A DNA stretch of 56,317 nucleotides from CAZMGG01 sp964565715 (GTDB lineage Bacteria; Planctomycetota; UBA1135; UBA2386): positions 1-56,317 of the forward strand of contig CAZMGG010000021.1 in assembly GCA_964565715.1 (NCBI GenBank), written 5' to 3'. Shown piece by piece: positions 16,666-24,381 of this stretch. Below the pieces are notes generated by a model that was not told the DNA's origin, made no database searches, and saw only the letters and a list, made by a program, of their open reading frames with translations. The number at the start of each line of letters is the position of its first letter. Within the stretch, counting starts at the first letter, position 1. A program made the position numbers and the translations under genes.

Positions 16666-18891
16666 TCAGAACCGCAGCGTGTGCACGACCTTGAGGGTCG
16701 CGTCCTGGGTCTCGGGGCGGAGCGTCTCGTCCGGCTCCCGCACCCAGCCGAGCCCGACCACCAGGAACAGATCCGAGCCCGGCCGGTAGATCCAGCGCAG
16801 CCGGCTCTGGAAGGCCAGGTCCTGCGACTCGTTGTCGAACTGCACCAGGTTGCGCAGGCTCAGCGCCGGGTCGAAGTGCAGGTCGACGCGCCCTTCGGCG
16901 ATCTGGGTGGTGAAGTCGCGGGCGCCGGGCAGGTTGACGATGGCCGACTGCCAGCCGCCGCCGAGGATCCACAGCGCGCTCTGCCGCCATTCCGCGTCCA
17001 GCCGGAGCTGCGTGCTCTCGCCGTCGAAGAAGTCGCCGACCGAGGCGCGGCCGTTGACGCTGACCGGGCGGCCCTCGGAGGTCCCGAACGAGGCGCCGAC
17101 GCGGGTCGCCCAGTAGTCGCCGGCCCGGATCGTGACCTCGTCGCGGAACAGGTCGAAGGCCTCGTCGACGCGCTCGAACCTGCGTTCGGCGGTGAGCCCG
17201 AAGCGGTCGCCGTCGTGCGTCTCGAGTCCCAGCGACTCCAGGTCGAACTCCAGCTCCTCGGTGCCGCCGCCCCAGTCGAACCAGGCCTCGACCGCGCCCT
17301 CGATCCGGGCGTTGCGGAAGGTGCCGCCCTCGCCGAAGCGGGGCTGGTGGCCGAGTTCGCCGAGCACCAGCTTGCTGTCCCGGCGACGCAGGAAGCCCAG
17401 CTCGGGATTGAACTCGCCGCTGGTCCAGCGCGTCGCCGTCCGATAGGTCCACTCGCGGCCGCGGCCACGGGCCTCCAGCGCCGCGGTCTCGCCGTCGCCG
17501 CCGCCGCCCGAAGTGTGCGATCCGACCACCTCGGCGAACAGCTGCAGGTCGGTGTCGCCCAGGAAGCGCGGGATGCGGTGGAAGAAGTCGGCGCCCGCCA
17601 CCTGGTTGTCGCCGTCGAGCGACGGCCGGCCGTTGGTGCCGACCAGCCCCACGGCCGTCTGCTCGCCGAGCGAGTAGCGCAGCCGCAGGGCGGACAGGTT
17701 GCGGGAGTCGTCGATCGACAGCGGATCCTCGGTCTCCACGCTCAGCAGCCCGATCTCCAGCGGCCCGACCTCGCCGGTCAGCTTGACGCCGGCCAGCAGC
17801 GGCACCTTGTTGCCGTCGCCGTCGAGCCCGATCCGCCGCGAGAAGAAGGGCAGGAACCCACCGGCGCCGCCGCCACCGCCGCCGCGGAACGAGCCGAACG
17901 CGAAGTAGCCGGCGCCCTCGAGGAAGAAGTCACGCTTCTCCGGGAAGAACAAGGGGAAGCGGTTCAGGTTGATCTGCCGCTCGTCGTTCTCGGTCTCGGC
18001 GAAGTCGGTGAACACGGTGGCCGCGAACGTCAGCTCCGGCGTGATCCGGTAGAAGAGGTCGGCGCCGGCGTCCGGATCGGTCCGGAAGTCCCGATCGACG
18101 CTGCGCTGCCGCTGCACGTCGAGGGCGACGTAGGGCACGAGGTCCACGCCGATCCCCGCGTCCACCGGCCCGAACCCCGTCAGCGTGCCCAGTTCGGCGA
18201 CGCGGAAGAACGGCACCGACTGGGTCGGATTGGCCCACTGGTACTCCTCGTTGCTCGAGCGGTTGATCCGTCGCAGGTTGAAGCCCCATGCCGTGGCGCC
18301 CGCCTTGCGCGGCAGGCTGCGGAACGGGATCGCGATCTCGCAGTGCCAGCCGGCGTCGGTGACCATGGCCACCGCCTCCCAGATGGTGTCCCACGGCTTG
18401 TCGAAGCGATTGCCGTTCTGGCTGACCAGCGCATCGCCGAGACTGCCGCCGGCGCCGACCTGGAAGAAGTAGCCGCTGCGGCGGTTCTCGAACGGGTCCA
18501 GGATGATCTCGATGCGATCGTCCGGATCGAGCCGCGCGTCCCGGGCGCGCTGGGTGGCGCGGATGCTCGCCGGATGCCGATCACTGCACCAGATCGCGAA
18601 GTAGAGGTGGTGGCGGTCGTGCAGCACCTTGACCAGCGTGGTCTCCGACGGCCGGCGCCCCTCCCACGGCTCGACCATGACGAGCGCGCCGATCGACGGC
18701 GCCGTGGCCCAGCACGGATCCTCGAGGTGGCCATCGATGCGTGGCGCGTCGACCGGCTCGACGCGGCCGACCGCCGCGGTGCGCCGTTCGTCGGGCCGGA
18801 CCGGCGGCCAGGCCGCGTCGGCGGCGCCGGTGGACTGCTGGGCGACGCCGGCGCCCGCCAGCATCAGCATCGCGAGGGTCGGGCGCGGCAT
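16666..18891 (-). CDS. DUF5916 / CBM9-like outer-membrane protein
   Basis: The product has 741 residues. A signal peptide (MPRPTLAMLMLAGAGVAQQ) leads to a CBM9-like beta-sandwich (about 45-230) with the marks PRIDGHLEDPCWATAP, DRHHLYFAIWCSDRHP and RIEIILDPFENRRSGYFF. DUF5916 follows, with FFPEKRDFFLEGAGYFAFG, then a long run of alternating amphipathic strands ending TLKVVHTLRF with a terminal phenylalanine, the usual signature of an outer-membrane beta-barrel. DUF5916 proteins are presumed surface carbohydrate-binding or transport-associated proteins; the function is unproven. The gene stands alone; the HTH-shikimate kinase gene starts 24 nt downstream. Confidence 0.88.
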   Translation of the reverse strand: MPRPTLAMLMLAGAGVAQQSTGAADAAWPPVRPDERRTAAVGRVEPVDAPRIDGHLEDPCWATAPSIGALVMVEPWEGRRPSETTLVKVLHDRHHLYFAIWCSDRHPASIRATQRARDARLDPDDRIEIILDPFENRRSGYFFQVGAGGSLGDALVSQNGNRFDKPWDTIWEAVAMVTDAGWHCEIAIPFRSLPRKAGATAWGFNLRRINRSSNEEYQWANPTQSVPFFRVAELGTLTGFGPVDAGIGVDLVPYVALDVQRQRSVDRDFRTDPDAGADLFYRITPELTFAATVFTDFAETENDERQINLNRFPLFFPEKRDFFLEGAGYFAFGSFRGGGGGGAGGFLPFFSRRIGLDGDGNKVPLLAGVKLTGEVGPLEIGLLSVETEDPLSIDDSRNLSALRLRYSLGEQTAVGLVGTNGRPSLDGDNQVAGADFFHRIPRFLGDTDLQLFAEVVGSHTSGGGGDGETAALEARGRGREWTYRTATRWTSGEFNPELGFLRRRDSKLVLGELGHQPRFGEGGTFRNARIEGAVEAWFDWGGGTEELEFDLESLGLETHDGDRFGLTAERRFERVDEAFDLFRDEVTIRAGDYWATRVGASFGTSEGRPVSVNGRASVGDFFDGESTQLRLDAEWRQSALWILGGGWQSAIVNLPGARDFTTQIAEGRVDLHFDPALSLRNLVQFDNESQDLAFQSRLRWIYRPGSDLFLVVGLGWVREPDETLRPETQDATLKVVHTLRF

Positions 18892-18945
18892 CGTCGGGCG
18901 CCCTACGCTCCCCGGCGCCTCCCTGTTGGGCCGCTGCGGCTCATT

Positions 18946-20154
18946 TCAGCCGCGCAGGAAGGCAACCACCCGTTGGGCGACGAAGCCCAGTTCGGCCTCG
19001 GTCAGCTCCGGGAACACCGGCAGCGCCAGGGTCTCAGCGGCGGCCCGCTCGGCCTGCGGGAACTCGCCGCGACGGTGGCCGAGGCCCTGGAAGCACTCCT
19101 GCAGGTGCAGCGGGATCGGGTAGTAGACCTCGCAGCCGATGCCCTGCTTCTGCAGGCTCTCGCGGAGCGCGTCGCGCCGGCCGCCGCCCACCCGGATCAC
19201 GAACTGGTTGACGGTGTGGCCCGCGCCGATTGCCGGCAGGCCCAGGCGATCCGGCGGCAGGTCGCCGCCGGCGGGCTCCGCCGCCACGACGCCGGCGGCG
19301 GTGAGGCGCTCGCGGTAGCCGGCGGCGTTGCGCAGGCGCGCGTCGGTCTGGCCCGGCAGCCGCGGCAGCTTGCAGCGCAGCAGCGCGCACTGCACGGCGT
19401 CCAGCCGGAAGTTGGCCCCCACCAGCTTGTGGTGGTACTTGGGCTGCATGCCGTGCACCCGCAGGATGCGGGCCTTGTCCGCCAGCGCCGCGTCGGCGGT
19501 GGTGACGAGGCCGCCGTCGCCGAGGCAGCCGAGGTTCTTGGAGGGGAAGAACGAGAAGCAGCCGAACGCGCCCATCGCGCCGGCCTGGCGGCCGCCGTGG
19601 GTGGCGCCGATCGCCTGGGCGGCGTCCTCGATCACCGGGATGCCGCGGCCCCTCGCCGCCGCCAGGATGCCGGTCATGTCGGCGCACTGGCCGTACAGGT
19701 GCACGGGCATCAGGGCCCTGGTGCGATCGGTGATGGCGGCGCTGAACGCCCCGGCCGGCGAGTTGAAGCTGACCGGGTCCATGTCGACGAACACCGGCTT
19801 CGCGCCGAGCCGCCAGATCGACCCGGCGGTGGCGAAGAAGGTGTAGGTCGGACAGACGACCTCGTCGCCGGGCCCGACGCCGAGCGCCATCAGGGCCAGC
19901 AGCAGCGCGTCGGTGCCCGACGACACGGCCAGCGCATGCGGCACGCCGATCGCCGCGGCGAACTCGCGCTCCATCGCCTCCATCTCCGGCCCCATGATGT
20001 AGTGGCCGGACCGCAGCACGCGGTCGAACGCCGCCCGCAGCTCGTCGAGCAGATCGGGCGGCGTGCGGGTCAGATCGAGGAGGGGGACCTTGGTGATCGG
20101 GCTCACGGCGCCGGCCGTCTTACGGGGCGTTCCCGGGCCGATCAACAGGTGCAT
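18946..20154 (-). CDS. DegT/DnrJ/EryC1/StrS-family nucleotide-sugar aminotransferase
   Basis: A PLP enzyme of 402 residues from ATG 20154 (386 if the GTG at 20106, giving MSPITKVPLLDL, is used, which fits the family start better). It carries the family marks PLLDLTR, SSGTDALLLAL, DEVVCPTYTFFATA, VIEDAAQAIGA, the Schiff-base lysine in FSFFPSKNLGCLGDGG and a C-terminal YYPIPLHLQ. Such enzymes aminate keto-sugars on nucleotide carriers for surface polysaccharides (3-amino or 4-amino sugars). It is divergent from the ABC exporter permease gene with a 42-nt spacer and marks the left edge of the polysaccharide locus. Confidence 0.9.
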   Translation of the reverse strand: MHLLIGPGTPRKTAGAVSPITKVPLLDLTRTPPDLLDELRAAFDRVLRSGHYIMGPEMEAMEREFAAAIGVPHALAVSSGTDALLLALMALGVGPGDEVVCPTYTFFATAGSIWRLGAKPVFVDMDPVSFNSPAGAFSAAITDRTRALMPVHLYGQCADMTGILAAARGRGIPVIEDAAQAIGATHGGRQAGAMGAFGCFSFFPSKNLGCLGDGGLVTTADAALADKARILRVHGMQPKYHHKLVGANFRLDAVQCALLRCKLPRLPGQTDARLRNAAGYRERLTAAGVVAAEPAGGDLPPDRLGLPAIGAGHTVNQFVIRVGGGRRDALRESLQKQGIGCEVYYPIPLHLQECFQGLGHRRGEFPQAERAAAETLALPVFPELTEAELGFVAQRVVAFLRG

Positions 20155-20196
20155 CGCCCGACCGCCTCGCTATCATCCGCCGCCTCAAAAGCGCGG

Positions 20197-20988
20197 ATGC
20201 AGACCTTCACCGACGTCGTCAGGCACCGGTTCATCCTCGAGAACCTGGTGGGCAAGAGCCTCAAGGCGCTGTACCGGAGCATGGCGCTGGGCTTCTTCTG
20301 GTCCCTGCTCAATCCGCTGGTGATGGCGACGGTGATCACCGTCGTGCAGCTCGCCTGGTTCCGGGCCGACTGGAACTGGCCCAGCTTCTTCCTGGTGGCG
20401 CTGATCCCCTACAACTTCTCGGCCTACTGCCTGTCGGGCTGCGCCGCGTCGGTGCTGGGCAATGCCAGCCTCGTCACCAAGGTGCGCTTCCCGCGGCAGA
20501 TCCTGCCGATCGCGTCGATCCTGACCAACCTGGTCCACTTCGGCATCCAATCGCTGCTGATCGTGGCGGCGATGATCGTCTTCCCGCCGCCGGGCGACGT
20601 GCTGGGCTGGCAGCTGCTGTGGCTGCCGATCGTGCTGGTGGTGCACCTCGGCCTGGCGGTGGGTCTCGGCCTGCTGGTGGCCGGCCTCAACGTGATCTAC
20701 CGCGACGTGCAGTACCTGGTCGACTCGGTGCTGACGGTGACGTTCTGGATCTGCCCGCTGCTCTACGACGCCGGTCCGATCCTGCAGAAGGCGCCGGCCT
20801 GGATCGGCTGGCTCTACTGGAGCAACCCGCTGTCCGGGATCCTCGATTCGTACCGGGCGGTGCTGTTCTACGGCCGCGCCCCGGATCTGGGTGTGCTCGG
20901 GCTGGCGACGGTCATGACGCTCGTGCTCGGCGTGATCGGCGTCCGCAGCTTCTGGAAGCACGAACACCAGTTCGCGGATTGGATGTGA
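20197..20988 (+). CDS. ABC-2 type polysaccharide/polyol-phosphate exporter permease
   Basis: A 263-residue inner-membrane protein with about six transmembrane helices. The N-terminal RSMALGFFWSLLNPLVMATV and the C-terminal LLYDAGPILQKAPAWIGWLY plus WSNPLSGILDSYR blocks are characteristic of the KpsM/Wzm family of O-antigen, capsule or teichoic-acid exporters. It pairs with the ATPase directly downstream: the permease stop TGA and ATPase start ATG share one base (TGATG at 20986-20990), so translation is coupled. It should move a lipid-linked glycan across the cytoplasmic membrane. Confidence 0.92.
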   Translation: MQTFTDVVRHRFILENLVGKSLKALYRSMALGFFWSLLNPLVMATVITVVQLAWFRADWNWPSFFLVALIPYNFSAYCLSGCAASVLGNASLVTKVRFPRQILPIASILTNLVHFGIQSLLIVAAMIVFPPPGDVLGWQLLWLPIVLVVHLGLAVGLGLLVAGLNVIYRDVQYLVDSVLTVTFWICPLLYDAGPILQKAPAWIGWLYWSNPLSGILDSYRAVLFYGRAPDLGVLGLATVMTLVLGVIGVRSFWKHEHQFADWM

Positions 20989-21743
20989 TGGACCCGCTGA
21001 TCCGCTTCGAGAACGTCGGCAAGCGCTACCTGGTGGAGCGGCAGCGGCCGTTCCTGGCCCGGGAGCTGCTGCGCTCGATCCTGCAGCGGCCGTCCAACAC
21101 CAAGGAGCACTGGGCCGTGCGCGGCCTGTCGTTCGAGGTGCGGCAGGGCGAGTCGGTCGGCGTGATGGGCACCAACGGCTCGGGCAAGAGCACGACGCTG
21201 GCGCTGATCGCCCGCACCAGCGCACCCACCGAGGGTTCGGTCACCGTGCGCGGCCGGATCGGGCCGCTGCTGGAGCTCGGCGCCGGCTTCCATCCGGACC
21301 TCACCGGCTACGAGAACATCTACCTGAACGCGTCGCTGCTCGGCCTGACGCGCCGCGAGGTCGACCAGAAGGTCGGCTCGATCATCGACTACTCGGGCAT
21401 CCAGGACTTCATCGACGCGCCGATCCAGACCTACTCGACGGGCATGAAGGCCCGGCTCGGCTTCGCGGTGATCGCCCACATCGACCCCGACATCCTGCTG
21501 CTCGACGAGGTGCTGTCGGTGGGCGACGGCATCTTCGCCCAGCGCTGCGAGGAGACGATCCGCTCGTTCAAGCGCGCCGGCAAGACGCTGTTCTTCGTGT
21601 CGCACAGCACCGACTGGGTGCAGCAACTGTGCGAGCGGGCGATCTGGCTGCACCAGGGCCGGCCGGTGCTGGTGGGCCCGTCCAGCGACGTGTGCCCGCG
21701 CTACCAGCACTTCCTGCACACCGGCGAGCTGCCGGCGGGCTGA
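20988..21743 (+). CDS. ABC exporter ATP-binding subunit (Wzt/TagH-like, no C-terminal glycan-binding domain)
   Basis: The product has 251 residues. Walker A is GTNGSGKST (61-69), the signature region is TYSTGMKARLGF (148-159, diverged from LSGGQ as usual in polysaccharide exporters), Walker B is DILLLDEVLSVGD (168-180) and the switch histidine is in FFVSHS. The IGPLLELGAGFHPDLTGYEN block is typical of KpsT/Wzt/TagH proteins. It ends shortly after the nucleotide-binding domain, so unlike two-domain Wzt it lacks a carbohydrate-recognition extension; export is then expected not to depend on a capped chain end. Its stop is 12 nt from the convergent SGNH hydrolase stop. Confidence 0.93.
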   Translation: MDPLIRFENVGKRYLVERQRPFLARELLRSILQRPSNTKEHWAVRGLSFEVRQGESVGVMGTNGSGKSTTLALIARTSAPTEGSVTVRGRIGPLLELGAGFHPDLTGYENIYLNASLLGLTRREVDQKVGSIIDYSGIQDFIDAPIQTYSTGMKARLGFAVIAHIDPDILLLDEVLSVGDGIFAQRCEETIRSFKRAGKTLFFVSHSTDWVQQLCERAIWLHQGRPVLVGPSSDVCPRYQHFLHTGELPAG

Positions 21744-21755
21744 TCGCGCGCCCGG

Positions 21756-23033
21756 CTAGCGCGGCTGCGACGGCGGGGACGCCGCCAGCATCGGCCGCAG
21801 CCAGCGGTGGATGGCCTCGGCGGCGGCCCGATGGCCCTGCGGATTCCAGTGCGAGTCACGGGACCATTCCACCTGGTCCAGCACGCCCATGGCGGTGAAC
21901 TCGGCGCGCAGGTCGAGCAACGGCACCTCCTGCCGCTGGCAGATCGGCCCGAGGCGATCGATCTGGCCGCCCGGGAGCAGGGTCGCCCCCTTGGCCGACG
22001 GCGGCAGCCGCCCCACCTCGTGGCCGGCCACCATCAGGAAGCGGGCGCCGTCGGCCGTGCAGATCCGCCGCAGCTCGCCGATCGCGTGCTCGGTGAGCGC
22101 CACCGCCTCGGCGAACGCCGGCGGCAGGTCCTGCGCCGCGAACATCCAGTCGAGGTAGAGGTCCCGCGTCGGCAGCCAGTCGCCGAAACCGCCCGTCATT
22201 CCCGGCAGCGCCTCGATCAGGCGGCAACGCAACTCGTGGTCGGCGGCCGCCGCCGCCACCAACGAGGAGTTGTGGTGGTCGAGCGTGGCGCTGGTCCAAC
22301 GGTAGAGGCGGCTCCAGCCCAGCACCCCGGTCAGCAGGCCGGGCGGACGCGGCGCGCTGGTGTGCAGACGGCGATCCCACCAGGAGGGATCGAGCCCGAT
22401 CCGCCGGAAGCCGCCGTCCTCGTCGCGGGTGAAGAACAGCCGCGGCGTGTGCACCGGGTGCCAGCCGTTGCGGACACCCTCCAGGAGCGCGCTGTTGTTG
22501 GCGAAGTCGTTGCCGACGAACACCGCGATCACCGCCTCCGGCCGGAAGGGACGACCGAACTCCTCGTAGAAGGCGATCTCGTTGGCCGTGCCGCAGCCGC
22601 TCATGCCGAGCGCGACCACTTCCCAGTCGCCGCCGTCGGCGCGAAGGCGTTCCTCCAGCAGCGCGGTGAACTTCTGCGCCGGCGCCACCTGCGCGGCCTC
22701 GACGAAGCTGTCGCCGAGCACGACGATCCGCCGGCGGCCCGGCGGCGCCGCCACCTCGTGTTCGCGGTCCAGGAAGCCCATCGCGTTGACCGGCTGCGTC
22801 ACCGCGAAGTCCCACAGGTTGGTGTGCGCGACGGTGCCGCCCGGGTCGAAACGGAAGCCGACGCGTGGCTCGAACACTGCCGGCCAGCGGATGTCGGCGA
22901 AGGGGAACCGCAGCCGCAGGAAGACCTCCAGGGCAAAGCCGACCACGAGCAGGCCGATGGCCACCGCCAGCAGCCGGAACAGCCATCGCCGCCCCCGCCG
23001 CACCGGGCGCGGCGGCACGATGCCGGCGCTCAC
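21756..23033 (-). CDS. Membrane-anchored SGNH/GDSL hydrolase
   Basis: The product has 425 residues and starts at GTG 23033, which overlaps the methyltransferase stop (GTGA). A short basic tail precedes one membrane helix (WLFRLLAVAIGLLVVGFALE, about 18-37), leaving a periplasmic catalytic domain. SGNH blocks are present: block I LGDSFVEAAQ with the nucleophile serine, a glycine-containing GMSGCGTANE, block III FVGNDFANNS, and block V DSHWNPQGH with the Asp-His pair. It probably adds or removes O-acyl groups on the exported glycan. It follows the methyltransferase in one operon reading leftward from the asparagine synthetase fusion. Confidence 0.87.
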   Translation of the reverse strand: MSAGIVPPRPVRRGRRWLFRLLAVAIGLLVVGFALEVFLRLRFPFADIRWPAVFEPRVGFRFDPGGTVAHTNLWDFAVTQPVNAMGFLDREHEVAAPPGRRRIVVLGDSFVEAAQVAPAQKFTALLEERLRADGGDWEVVALGMSGCGTANEIAFYEEFGRPFRPEAVIAVFVGNDFANNSALLEGVRNGWHPVHTPRLFFTRDEDGGFRRIGLDPSWWDRRLHTSAPRPPGLLTGVLGWSRLYRWTSATLDHHNSSLVAAAAADHELRCRLIEALPGMTGGFGDWLPTRDLYLDWMFAAQDLPPAFAEAVALTEHAIGELRRICTADGARFLMVAGHEVGRLPPSAKGATLLPGGQIDRLGPICQRQEVPLLDLRAEFTAMGVLDQVEWSRDSHWNPQGHRAAAEAIHRWLRPMLAASPPSQPR

Positions 23034-23947
23034 GGCTTCCTGCCCCGAACCGCGGTGATGAACGGCAGCGAGCGCACGTCCTGCAGCCCGTTGTCGCGGA
23101 ACCAGCCCATCACCTCTTCCGGCGAGTGGATGCCGTGGAACCACGGCGAGAACCCGTCGAACGTGTCGAGGATGTCGTTCTCCAGGCCGTAGTCCTGCTC
23201 GCTGTAGGGGAACATCGTCGCCACCATGCGCGAGAACGGCGACTGCGGGTTGCGCCGCACCTTCGGCACGAACCAGCGGCACCACTGGTAGAACATCCGC
23301 GCCGGGATGCGCCGGGTCCACGGGATCCACTGGGTGCGGGTGCGGTAGACGCCGGCGTCGGGATACACCCAGATGCAGATCGTGCCGCCCGGCTTCAGCA
23401 ACGGCAGCAGCGCCTCGAAGTGCCGCCGCGTGTCCGAGGTGTGGTGCAGCACGCCGATCGAGACGATGAAGTCGAAGGTGGCGGGGGCGAACGGCAGCCG
23501 GGCGATGTCGCCCTGGGTCACCAGCACGTCGTCGCGGTCGCCGAGGTTCTCCTTCGCCGCCTCCACCGCCAGGCTCAGGTCGGCGCCGATCACCCGGGCG
23601 CCCCAGCGCGCCAGCACCTGCGTGAAGCGGCCGGTGCCCATGCCGGCGTCCAGCACCAGCCTGCCGCGCACATCGTCGGGCGTGAGCCCGGTCTTCTCGC
23701 GCAGCGTGTTCTCGGTCATGCCGTCACCACGGACGGTGTCGAGCTGCGTGGTCTTGTGGGTGTTCCACTCGAAGCTGAACGACGACACGTAGGCGTCCGA
23801 GGCCACGAAGCGCGGCACGCCCCGCACCACCGGCCAGCGCTGGCCGCAGCCGCAGCGGAAGGCCTCGGGCTCGACGGCGAGTCCGCCGCGGCAGGCCGGA
23901 CAGCGCAGGAAGCGGTGCAGGGGATGGGTGACGGCGGTCGCGCTCAT
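23030..23947 (-). CDS. SAM-dependent methyltransferase with N-terminal zinc-ribbon
   Basis: The product has 305 residues. An N-terminal Trm112-like zinc ribbon has four cysteines (FLRCPACRGGL and FRCGCGQRW). It is followed by a class I methyltransferase fold with motif I VLDAGMGTGRFTQVL, the acidic loop GADLS, LPFAPATFDFIVSIGVLHH (motif IV/post-IV) and LLKPGGTICIWVYP. A C-terminal region (ARMFYQWCRWFVPKV and onward) resembles those of methyltransferases in glycan loci. Its likely substrate is a sugar of the exported polymer or its lipid carrier. Start ATG 23947 overlaps the upstream stop (ATGA) and its own stop overlaps the SGNH hydrolase GTG: translational coupling on both sides. Confidence 0.88.
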   Translation of the reverse strand: MSATAVTHPLHRFLRCPACRGGLAVEPEAFRCGCGQRWPVVRGVPRFVASDAYVSSFSFEWNTHKTTQLDTVRGDGMTENTLREKTGLTPDDVRGRLVLDAGMGTGRFTQVLARWGARVIGADLSLAVEAAKENLGDRDDVLVTQGDIARLPFAPATFDFIVSIGVLHHTSDTRRHFEALLPLLKPGGTICIWVYPDAGVYRTRTQWIPWTRRIPARMFYQWCRWFVPKVRRNPQSPFSRMVATMFPYSEQDYGLENDILDTFDGFSPWFHGIHSPEEVMGWFRDNGLQDVRSLPFITAVRGRKP

Positions 23948-24369
23948 CGTTCCTCCACCGAGTAGGTCCGGCCGTTGGTGGTCGGATCGGAGTTGTCCGA
24001 GGTCGAGAAGTAGAGGGTCGGGCCCCAGTGCGAGTAGCGACCCTCCCCCTGGCGGCGGATCTCGTCGTGCCCGCAGTGCGGCCGCGGCATCGCCACGCCG
24101 TTCTCCAGCAGGATCAGCCGCGAGCTGGCCTCCTGGTCCGACATCAGGTGCCGCGGCAGGTCCGCCTGCCAGCAGCTGCCCTGCTCGCGGCGGAAGTCCT
24201 TGATCACGCCGCGGTAGCGGGGCCGGAACTTCGCGCGCAGCACGCGCAGCAGCGGCGGCCGGTCGATCCGGCGGGTGAGCATCAGCCAGCAGGCCGCCAG
24301 GAGCAGCCACGCCGACACCACGACGATGCTGAACCAGCGGAACAGGAAACCGGCGGGCTTGGGGGTCAT
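23944..24369 (-). CDS. Small single-span membrane protein carrying one SDNSDP module
   Basis: The product has 141 residues. One N-terminal membrane helix (about 10-31: WFSIVVVSAWLLLAACWLML) is followed by a basic linker and one copy of an unfamiliar module (about 63-139) with the marks SCW, ILLENGVAMPRPHCGHDEI, GEGRYSHWG, LYFSTSDNSDPTTNGRTY. Two further copies sit inside the asparagine synthetase-glycosyltransferase fusion encoded 12 nt upstream. I know no named family for it. The 4-nt overlap with the methyltransferase gene (ATGA) and common orientation put it in the glycan operon. It may bind the glycan or dock the fusion protein at the membrane. Confidence 0.8.
   Translation of the reverse strand: MTPKPAGFLFRWFSIVVVSAWLLLAACWLMLTRRIDRPPLLRVLRAKFRPRYRGVIKDFRREQGSCWQADLPRHLMSDQEASSRLILLENGVAMPRPHCGHDEIRRQGEGRYSHWGPTLYFSTSDNSDPTTNGRTYSVEER
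23953..24183 (-). repeat. SDNSDP module, copy C (in small membrane protein)
   Basis: Encodes residues about 63-139 of the small membrane protein. Shared positions with the copies in the fusion protein are the G.CW start, the L(L/C)E(N/D)G turn, H.(D/E)I, G(E/Q)GRYS.W, (Y/F)FS(T/A)SD(N/G)SDP and NGR.Y. The conservation is at protein level. Confidence 0.7.
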
Positions 24370-24381
24370 GCGGGGGCGGCG

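Noticed and set aside
15862..20988. Very long open frames opposite to real genes here and at 23030-28984, 24028-28770 and 38275-42486
   Set aside because: They overlap well-supported genes on the other strand or in another frame, have Arg/Ala/Gly/His-rich low-complexity translations and match no family; typical GC-rich shadow frames.
20988..21743. Full-length Wzt with glycan-binding domain
   Set aside because: The protein ends about 80 residues after Walker B; only the nucleotide-binding domain is present.
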